Shown here piece after piece: positions 29,717 to 36,630 of a stretch of DNA of 64,000 nt (position 1 is its first letter; every line of letters begins with the position of its first letter). Position numbers and translations under genes: made by a program. The stretch spans positions 1-64,000 of the forward strand of contig CCMQ01000003.1 in assembly GCA_000751835.1 (NCBI GenBank), given 5' to 3'. The notes below the pieces were generated by a model. That model saw nothing but the letters and a program-made list of their open reading frames with translations. It made no database searches and had not been told where the DNA came from. Origin of the DNA: Necropsobacter rosorum (GTDB lineage Bacteria; Pseudomonadota; Gammaproteobacteria; Enterobacterales; Pasteurellaceae).

Positions 29717-30373
29717 ATGACCGCACTTTTTCCTGACCAAGCAGCCCAAGGCGATAAGCAAGCGGAACAACTCATCGTTCCCCTTTCTGCTTTGCAGCAC
29801 TTTGCTTTCTGCCCGCGCCAATGCGCATTGATTCACAACGAGCAGGCGTGGGCGGAAAACTATCTCACCGCGCAGGGACGTTCGCTGCACGAGCGGGTGG
29901 ATTCGGGTGAGCCGGAAACGAGAGGCGGCATGCGTTTCGAGCGCGCCGTACACGTTTCGGCGGAAAAATTAGGCATCAGCGGTATTTTGGATTTGGTCGA
30001 GGTGGAGATAAAAACCGGTCGCCTGAAACCGGTGGAATACAAACGCGGTAAGCCCAAACCCGATCCGTTCGACGAAATCCAGCTTTGCGCGCAGGCGCTG
30101 TGTTTAGAAGAGATGACCGGACAAACCATCGCCGAAGGCGCACTGTGGTATATGCAAACCCGCCACCGTGTACCGGTAGCGTTTTCAGATGACCTTAGAG
30201 CGCAGACGCTGACCGTTATCGCCCAAGTACGCGAACTCTTGGCAAGCGGACAAACCCCGCTGCCCAACTACAGCAAACGCTGCAAAGCCTGCTCGCTGAT
30301 GGAGGTTTGCCAGCCAAAGTTGTTGGATCGGGATCGGTCGGTGGGGTATGTGGAGGGGTTGTTTGTTATATAA
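29717..30373 (+). CDS. cas4: CRISPR adaptation exonuclease Cas4
   Basis: Cas4 trims prespacers and helps select PAM-adjacent ends with Cas1-Cas2. The four Fe-S cysteines are present: one in FCPRQC (Cys32 or Cys36) and RCKACSLMEVC (189, 192, 198). RecB-nuclease motifs are seen as the Asp in GISGILDLVEVE, the E-x-K in PVEYKRGK and Gln in DEIQLCAQAL. Length 218. The start codon and next two codons (ATG ACC GCA CTT) contain a reverse USS (29720-29728). Cas1 is unusually far away, beyond a 1-kb scar. Confidence 0.94.
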   Translation: MTALFPDQAAQGDKQAEQLIVPLSALQHFAFCPRQCALIHNEQAWAENYLTAQGRSLHERVDSGEPETRGGMRFERAVHVSAEKLGISGILDLVEVEIKTGRLKPVEYKRGKPKPDPFDEIQLCAQALCLEEMTGQTIAEGALWYMQTRHRVPVAFSDDLRAQTLTVIAQVRELLASGQTPLPNYSKRCKACSLMEVCQPKLLDRDRSVGYVEGLFVI

Positions 30374-30397
30374 ATAAGCAATTAACTTTCAAGAAAT

Positions 30398-30426
30398 TTG
30401 AAATTAATATTCTGATGCCCTAAGAT
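30398..30426 (+). promoter_or_regulatory. Candidate promoter between cas4 and the small membrane protein gene
   Basis: TTGAAA (30398-30403), 17 bp and TAAGAT (30421-30426), 36 bp before the ATG at 30462. Confidence 0.35.
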
Positions 30427-30461
30427 AATAACCATGATCTTGTGCGATGGAGATATTATGT

Positions 30462-30629
30462 ATGGGTAATCAACGTGATAAATTCTGGATGATTCATTTA
30501 GAAAAGAAAGCAGACGATGAATTTCTAATGCATTTTAAAGGGCTGAGAAAGATTGTCATTGGTATTATTTTAGTTGCCTTGTGGATTCTTTCTAAAATGC
30601 CGGATATATTTTCATTTGTTAGCCCATAA
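30462..30629 (+). CDS. 55-residue single-TM protein between cas4 and cas1
   Basis: I do not recognise this protein. Starting at the ATG at 30462, preceded by GGAG with nine-base spacing, it has a charged N-terminal half (GNQRDKFWMIHLEKKADDEF, residues 2-21) and one hydrophobic helix (about residues 32-50, VIGIILVALWIL) ending near the C-terminus. This predicts a small membrane-anchored protein. It has its own candidate promoter and is more AT-rich than the cas genes. It may be a passenger acquired with the scar or an accessory factor; the sequence alone does not decide. Confidence 0.45.
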   Translation: MGNQRDKFWMIHLEKKADDEFLMHFKGLRKIVIGIILVALWILSKMPDIFSFVSP

Positions 30630-30647
30630 AATACTTTCATTTTGAAT

Positions 30648-30688
30648 AAAGGAGGATTGTTAACTACTTTAATAATTTAAACTTATTT
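30648..30688 (+). other. Orphan ribosome binding site, probable gene-start remnant
   Basis: AAAGGAGG is followed by a TTG that opens only a seven-codon frame before a stop. It looks like the surviving 5' end of a deleted gene, just upstream of the relic CRISPR repeats. Confidence 0.3.
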
Positions 30689-30785
30689 CAGCTGCCATTG
30701 AGTGGCTGTGTATTGAGACCGCCAAGCTGAATGAATTGACCAATGGCGCGTCTTCAATCGTCTACGGGCGGTTGTGTGTTGAAAC
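30689..30785 (+). CRISPR. Relic two-repeat CRISPR array of a different repeat family
   Basis: Two 31-bp degenerate repeats lie at 30689-30719 and 30755-30785, separated by a 35-bp spacer, the same 66-bp period as the main array. Both end in a TTGA-A/G-AC tail (TGTGTATTGAGAC and TGTGTGTTGAAAC). They match each other at only 19 of 31 positions, but most differences preserve pairing. Repeat 2 folds into CAATCGTC/GGCGGTTG, eight pairs including two G-U, around TACG; repeat 1 folds into CAGCTGCC/AGTGGCTG with seven pairs. Stem plus TTGAAAC tail is the I-C design. The stem sequence differs from the main array (GGCTAC/GTAGCT). From memory it resembles other I-C repeats of Neisseria/Pasteurellaceae type. 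Confidence 0.65.
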
Positions 30786-30820
30786 CTTGATTGTTAGTTG
30801 CTAATTGTAAGCAAAGTAGT

Positions 30821-30853
30821 CCAATACCGTCCTTTGTTTTAGGGCGGTATTGG
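30821..30853 (+). terminator. Terminator inside the cas locus, between cas4 and cas1
   Basis: CCAATACCGTCC and GGGCGGTATTGG form a 12-pair stem (one G-T pair) with a 9-nt loop, followed by TTCTT. It would stop transcripts from the interference genes and the relic array before cas1. Confidence 0.65.
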
Positions 30854-30869
30854 TTCTTAAATGATTTAA

Positions 30870-31285
30870 TTGAGCTGGGATACAGGTAAGCATGCCGGCG
30901 CTGTTATTGAACCTGAATCGGCTGAATTTTTGGCGCTATTGGTGCTTGCTAAACAAGCAAAAAGTTTGTTGGAAATCGGCACGTCAGGAGGCTATTCCAC
31001 ATTGTGGCAGGCTGATGCTGTAGAACAAACCGGTGGACATTTAATTACTTTGGAAATTGAAACGCAATGTCAGCAGACCGCACTGAAACATCTTGTTGCA
31101 ACGGGATTATCTGAAGTCACTACCGCATTATGTGTCGATGCCGGCAAATTTTTACAAAGTAATCAAGTAGCTACGATTTTATTTTGTTGGATGCTGAGCG
31201 CCCCGCTTATCCTATGTATTGGACATATTTAAAAACGTGTCTGAAAACCAGCGGAAGTGTGTTGGTTGTAAAAAATAACAGGTAA
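30870..31285 (+). pseudogene. Frameshifted, 5'-truncated O-methyltransferase
   Basis: The first frame carries the SAM-binding core LLEIGTSGGYSTLW and GHLITLEIETQ of class I O-methyltransferases (methyltransferase family 3). At about 31165-31172 one base appears lost: the continuation DFILLDAERPAYPMYW and LKTSGSVLVVKNNR, matching the family's D-A-x-K/R-x-x-Y segment, lies in another frame and ends at 31283. No ATG opens the first frame, and a TAA lies immediately upstream of the TTG at 30870, so the N-terminus is also missing. It is a dead passenger between cas4 and cas1. Confidence 0.75.
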
Positions 31286-31408
31286 CCGCAGATCATGGAT
31301 AGTGTGTTATCTAACTCAATCTGCCGGAACCATTTCAGATGGTCTAAACGGTAAATTGGTAAATTAAAAAAACAAAAGTGCGGTCAAAATCAAGGGAGTT
31401 TTTCAACT

Positions 31409-32422
31409 ATGCGCAAGCTGCAAAATACGCTGTATATCACCACGCAGGGCAGTTATCTGCATAAGGAGCGGGAAACGCTGGTGGTGGAACAGGAGCGGAA
31501 GAAAGTAGCGCAGTTGCCGGTGCATTCCATCGGGCATATTTTCTGTTTCGGCAATGTGTTGGTGTCGCCGTTTTTGATGGGATTTTGCGGCGAAAATAAT
31601 GTAAATCTGGCGTTTTTTACCGAAAACGGGCGTTTTTTAGGACGCTTACAAGGGCGCCAAAGCGGCAATGTATTGCTGCGGCGGGCGCAGTACCGACTAT
31701 CGGAACAAAATCCGGTGCCGATTGCGCGGCATATTATTGCAGCAAAGATTCAGTCAAGCAAGCGGGTGCTACAGCGACGGCTGCGCAATCACGGCGAGCA
31801 TCAATCCGTACAATCGGCTGTTGTGGCTTTAAATATCAGTTTGCAACAATTAAAAAAAGCTGAAAATCTGGAATTAATCCGAGGTATTGAAGGCGAGGCC
31901 GCATCACGTTATTTCGGCGTATTCCGGAACTTACTTACTGAAAATAGCGAATTTACTTTCGATGGACGTAACCGCCGCCCGCCGCGTGATGGCATTAACG
32001 CCTTATTGTCCTTCTTGTATAGCATAGTAGGTAAAGACATCAGTGGTGCTCTGCAAAGTATCGGTCTGGATCCACAGGTCGGTTTTCTGCACGCGGATCG
32101 CCCGGGAAGAGACAGTCTGGCACAAGATATTCTTGAGGAATTTCGGGCCTGGTGGATTGATCGTATGGTGCTGAGTTTAATTAATCGCGGTCAAGTCAAA
32201 CCACGGGATTTTACGATTGAAGCGAGTGGTGCCGTAAACCTTAAGCCTGAACTGCGTAAACTTATATTCCAAACCTTGCAAATGAAAAAACAGGAAAAAA
32301 TTATTCATCCCTTTTTACAGGAAGATGTTGAAATCGGTTTACTGCCGCATATTCAGGCAATGCTATTAGCGCGGCATCTGCGTGGCGATCTGGCGGAATA
32401 TCCACCTTTTTTAATGAGATAA
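31409..32422 (+). CDS. cas1: CRISPR-associated integrase Cas1 (type I-C)
   Basis: Cas1 with Cas2 inserts new spacers at the leader end. The I-C-type start MRKLQNTLYITTQGSYL and the metal-binding residues Glu161 (RGIEGEAASRYFG), His228 (GFLHADRPGRDSL) and Asp240 are present, and the 337-residue length is normal. A USS (31376-31384) and a GGGAG ribosome site precede it. Because a terminator and a pseudogene separate it from cas4, it probably has its own transcript with cas2. Confidence 0.95.
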   Translation: MRKLQNTLYITTQGSYLHKERETLVVEQERKKVAQLPVHSIGHIFCFGNVLVSPFLMGFCGENNVNLAFFTENGRFLGRLQGRQSGNVLLRRAQYRLSEQNPVPIARHIIAAKIQSSKRVLQRRLRNHGEHQSVQSAVVALNISLQQLKKAENLELIRGIEGEAASRYFGVFRNLLTENSEFTFDGRNRRPPRDGINALLSFLYSIVGKDISGALQSIGLDPQVGFLHADRPGRDSLAQDILEEFRAWWIDRMVLSLINRGQVKPRDFTIEASGAVNLKPELRKLIFQTLQMKKQEKIIHPFLQEDVEIGLLPHIQAMLLARHLRGDLAEYPPFLMR

Positions 32423-32426
32423 AATT

Positions 32427-32720
32427 ATGCTGATGTTAATTACTTATGATATATCATTTGAAGATCCCGCAGGGCAGCGCCGCTTACGTCGTATAGCAAA
32501 GTATTGTTTAGACTATGGTGTTAGGGCACAATACTCCGTATTCGAATGTGATGTAACACCTGATCAATGGGTAAAACTAAAACAGAAACTGCTGGAAACC
32601 TATGATCCCGAATCAGATAGTTTAAGGTTCTATCACTTAGGCAGTAAATGGCGGAATAAAGTCGAACATCATGGCGCTAAACCCGCTCCGGATATTTTTA
32701 AAGATATATTAATTATCTGA
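32427..32720 (+). CDS. cas2: CRISPR-associated protein Cas2
   Basis: Cas2 is the dimeric scaffold that bridges two Cas1 dimers during spacer integration. It is a 97-residue ferredoxin-like fold, opening MLMLITYDISFED with the conserved Asp8, and with the I-C-type YGVRAQYSVFECDVTPDQW segment. It starts four bases after the cas1 stop codon and ends 187 bp before the first repeat. Confidence 0.95.
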   Translation: MLMLITYDISFEDPAGQRRLRRIAKYCLDYGVRAQYSVFECDVTPDQWVKLKQKLLETYDPESDSLRFYHLGSKWRNKVEHHGAKPAPDIFKDILII

Positions 32721-32907
32721 TCGCTAACCGTTGGTTCACATAAAATCCTCTTAGATTAGCGATTCCATGTTTCTTTAACAAATTAGATACTTAACTTATT
32801 CGTATAACATAAATAAAGCTATGTTATACTTGCTTCCCGTCTTTTTGTTAAAGATCAGCGAATTCCGGCTTTTCAAGCCACTCCCTTCGCCCTTTCTCAA
32901 AAATGCA
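32721..32907 (+). promoter_or_regulatory. CRISPR leader
   Basis: AT-rich sequence lies between cas2 and the first repeat. It contains spaced arms ATCGCTAA (32720-32727) and TTAGCGAT (32756-32763), a perfect dyad at 32802-32829 and an extended -10 element. The first repeats beyond it are identical to one another while the far end is degenerate, which fixes this side as the insertion end. Confidence 0.75.
32802..32829 (+). promoter_or_regulatory. Perfect dyad in the leader overlapping the array promoter
   Basis: GTATAACATA and TATGTTATAC are perfect 10-bp inverted arms with an 8-bp centre. The right arm contains TGTTATACT, an extended -10 element (TATACT at 32825-32830), about 75 bp before the first repeat. 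No good -35 is seen, so an activator or the extended -10 may drive the array, and a dimeric regulator could compete for it. Confidence 0.5.
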
Positions 32908-35900
32908 CCGGCTACCTACGCGTAGCTGAGAGTTGAAACTGACAGGCGGAAAAACAGAGAACGTCGTGCGTACCGGCTACCTACGCGTAGCTGAGAGTTG
33001 AAACACGTTGTAACCGTAACGACGGATCAGTTCGTCATCCGGCTACCTACGCGTAGCTGAGAGTTGAAACTTCTGTAATTCTTGGTACTTGCTATCCTGA
33101 CCGACCGGCTACCTACGCGTAGCTGAGAGTTGAAACACAGCTAGCGAAAATGCAAGTGGTACTTTAACGCTGCCGGCTACCTACGCGTAGCTGAGAGTTG
33201 AAACTTCAAACAAATGTTCCGGGGCCTTGTCAAGTTTGCCGGCTACCTACGCGTAGCTGAGAGTTGAAACATCCAATCGGTACCGATCTGATTAATAAGC
33301 GATCCGGCTACCTACGCGTAGCTGAGAGTTGAAACGTCGCAGAAACATTTGTCGTTGTCGATCTGTTCACCGGCTACCTACGCGTAGCTGAGAGTTGAAA
33401 CGTCATATGTGGCTTGCTTTACCCCCTCGGCGGAACCGGCTACCTACGCGTAGCTGAGAGTTGAAACGGGTCTTCAGCCGCCTGATGACCTCCTACAAGT
33501 GCCGGCTACCTACGCGTAGCTGAGAGTTGAAACTAGAAAGTTTGAATTAAAGATAGCGTAACAGCATCCGGCTACCTACGCGTAGCTGAGAGTTGAAACC
33601 TAAGTAGATTTGTTGAACTTCCTCAGGGGACTGCCGGCTACCTACGCGTAGCTGAGAGTTGAAACGCGTTATCACAGGTTACTACAGCGATTTTCCTGAC
33701 AACCGGCTACCTACGCGTAGCTGAGAGTTGAAACCCCTCTGATCTTGCAAAAAACAGAAAAAAGAAAAACCGGCTACCTACGCGTAGCTGAGAGTTGAAA
33801 CCAATCTGGAGTAATAATAAGGGTTTCCGGCGCATCCGGCTACCTACGCGTAGCTGAGAGTTGAAACACGACCCACCAATAAAACTCTTTATAAACATAA
33901 ACCGGCTACCTACGCGTAGCTGAGAGTTGAAACCATAGTCTGTTGCCAAGTCTTGACCGCGTGCGTCGCCCGGCTACCTACGCGTAGCTGAGAGTTGAAA
34001 CACCAGGCGACCGCTGTACGGATCGTTAAACAAAACCGGCTACCTACGCGTAGCTGAGAGTTGAAACAGAAGCCCAAGAAGACGCTTGATTTAACAAATC
34101 GACCGGCTACCTACGCGTAGCTGAGAGTTGAAACAATTTGATTGCCATTAACAATAGCAATCGCAAAAGCCGGCTACCTACGCGTAGCTGAGAGTTGAAA
34201 CAGCAATATCTTTACCACAAACTAAATCAATATTACCCGGCTACCTACGCGTAGCTGAGAGTTGAAACCTACATCTATACGGCATTGGTGCTTTTCAATT
34301 TCTCCCGGCTACCTACGCGTAGCTGAGAGTTGAAACCGATTCTGGCGGAAATTTCCGGTATTGTTTCCTTCCGGCTACCTACGCGTAGCTGAGAGTTGAA
34401 ACGATTTTCTTAGTAATAACCTTGGTTTTTGAGATTCCGGCTACCTACGCGTAGCTGAGAGTTGAAACATAACACTATCTCCGCACTATTCAAACGTCCG
34501 AACCGGCTACCTACGCGTAGCTGAGAGTTGAAACATTTTATTAAAATTGTATTGTAATAACTCCCAACCGGCTACCTACGCGTAGCTGAGAGTTGAAACG
34601 ACTAAACACACAACGGGGTGAGGTGGTCTATGACCGGCTACCTACACGTAGCCGAGAGTTGAAACGTGTAATTCAAAATAATAAATCACTCCCTCAAAGC
34701 CGGCTATCTACACGTAGCCGAGAGTTGAAACACCAGTTACTTGATTAAAATTTAATAAAAACCGACCCGGCTACCTACACGTAGCCGAGAGTTGAAACAG
34801 CGCCTCCGAACGTTGCTCCTCTAACATTTTGACAACCGGCTACCTACACGTAGCCGAGAGTTGAAACCAAATCGTTGCTGCCAGTGCGAATGATGTCAGA
34901 ACCGGCTACCTACACGTAGCCGAGAGTTGAAACCATTTCTCCAAAATAAAACCGCACTATTGTGCGGCCGGCTACCTACGCGTAGCTGTGAGTTGAAACA
35001 CAGTCATGAAGTTTTGCTATCGTAAAACGCTTGCCGGCTACCTACGCGTAGCTGTGAGTTGAAACAACGATTTGGCACTGAGTTTGAACTAAAAGTAAGT
35101 CCGGCTACCTACGCGTAGCTGTGAGTTGAAACGGCATGTCAGTTCTGTTGTATAATCTTACCTGTTCCCGGCTACCTACGCGTAGCTGTGAGTTGAAACA
35201 TAATCGAGATACTTATACCGCTGTCCCAGACTGCCGGCTACCTACGCGTAGCTGTGAGTTGAAACAACGTATTGATAGGTTTCCCGCGCTTTTAATGGAT
35301 CCGGCTACCTACGCGTAGCTGTGAGTTGAAACTAGTGATCTGCGTATGGCTTAATCGCCCGTATGTCCGGCTACCTACGCGTAGCTGTGAGTTGAAACAG
35401 CCCGAATGATTTAGCCATTATCTTTAAAAAGCCGGCTACCTACGCGTAGCTGTGAGTTGAAACGACATCGGCTAAATCCAGATTCAGCCCTTGCATAGCC
35501 GGCTACCTACGCGTAGCTGTGAGTTGAAACCAAGCCCGTCGAATTTGCGGAGCGGAAATCATTAACCCGGCTACCTACGCGTAGTTGTGAGTTGAAACTT
35601 GAATGAGGGCGAAGCCGTTGCCGACGCCTTTTCCGGCTACCTACGCGTAGCTGTGAGTTGAAACTAATCGTGCTATTTTAATGAAAAATGGTGGTACTGT
35701 CCGGCTACCTACGCGTAGCTGTGAGTTGAAACTGATCGCTATAAAATAATTTCCCTTTACTACCTTCCGGCTACCTATGCGTAGCTGTGAGTTGAAACAA
35801 GCGGCAGACAAATACGAAAGGAAGTTACAGTGGCCGGCTACCTATGCGTAGCTGTGAGTTGAAACCCTGTTGGTTGTAGCGGGTTATTTGTCTGAACCAC

Positions 35901-36530
35901 CGGCTACCTATGCGTAGCTGTGAGTTGAAACATCAGCAATATCAAGGCGTCCGCCGAGAGTTGCATCCGGCTACCTACACGTAGCCGAGAGTTGAAACTC
36001 GGTGCTTGATACCGAGCTGGAAACGCGCGAACCGGCTACCTACGCGTAGCCGAGAGTTGAAACAACATTTTATCAAGCGTTAGACGACGGCTTAGTAGCC
36101 GGCTACCTACGCGTAGCCGAGAGTTGAAACATGCTGTATGACACCGCACCACCGCTGAATGAACCCGGCTACCTACGCGTAGTTGTGAGTTGAAACAACA
36201 CCAAAATACAACAAATCAGAGAGATTTTGCCGGCTACCTACGCGTAGTTGTGAGTTGAAACAATTGCTTCGGTGCGCCAGTGATTCGCTTGCCAGCCCAG
36301 CTACCTACACGTAGTTGTGAGTTGAAACCGCAACAAGTCCACGGGAATCGAACACCGGCAAGTCCAGCTACCTACACGTAGCCGAGAGTTGAAACAAAAT
36401 GTTATGGTGATGTGCTCGGTTTAAAAACCGCCGGCTACCTACGCGTAGCCGAGAGTTGAAACATTAGGTACGGGTTTACCTGATGCCTCGGTAATCGGCC
36501 GGCTACCCACGCGTAGCCATAAATTAAAAC
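32908..36530 (+). CRISPR. Main CRISPR array, 55 repeats and 54 spacers
   Basis: Repeats of 32 bp alternate with spacers of 33-37 bp (starts 65-69 bp apart). The common repeat has stem arms GGCTAC and GTAGCT around CTACGC and the tail GAGAGTTGAAAC, so the crRNA is read from the plus strand. Repeats 1-26 are identical. Repeats 27-31 have CTACACGTAGCCGAGAG; 32-40 and 42-43 have GTAGCTGTGAG; 41, 50 and 51 have GTAGTTGTGAG; 44-46 have CTATGCGTAGCTGTGAG; 47 returns to the 27-31 type; 48, 49 and 54 have CTACGCGTAGCCGAGAG; 52 and 53 begin CCAGCTACC. Repeat 55 (36499-36530) is degenerate, marking the old end. No spacer duplicates were noticed. Confidence 0.98.
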
Positions 36531-36584
36531 CTAATCAATATAAAAGCCGTCTATTCCCTCTTGTTATTACATAAAGCAATTTTC

Positions 36585-36594
36585 ATGGTAAAAT
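36585..36594 (+). promoter_or_regulatory. Extended -10 element upstream of nrdB
   Basis: TGGTAAAAT (TG at 36586-36587, TAAAAT at 36589-36594) lies 37 bp before the nrdB start and 58 bp after the last CRISPR repeat. No NrdR box is evident in the 100 bp between array and gene. Confidence 0.4.
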
Positions 36595-36630
36595 ACAAAC
36601 CATTCTTAACTGCAAATAAAGGTATTTTTT

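Noticed and set aside
32720-32763. Arms ATCGCTAA and TTAGCGAT as a cas2 terminator
   Set aside because: The arms are only 8 bp, 28 bases apart, and no T run follows, so termination is not supported.
33707-33949. Open reading frames across the CRISPR array
   Set aside because: They are translations of the repeats and show the same peptide several times; the array structure explains them fully.
35136-35318. Short plus-strand frame within the array with repeated PTRSCELK segments
   Set aside because: It is the repeat read as protein; no ribosome site and no domain.
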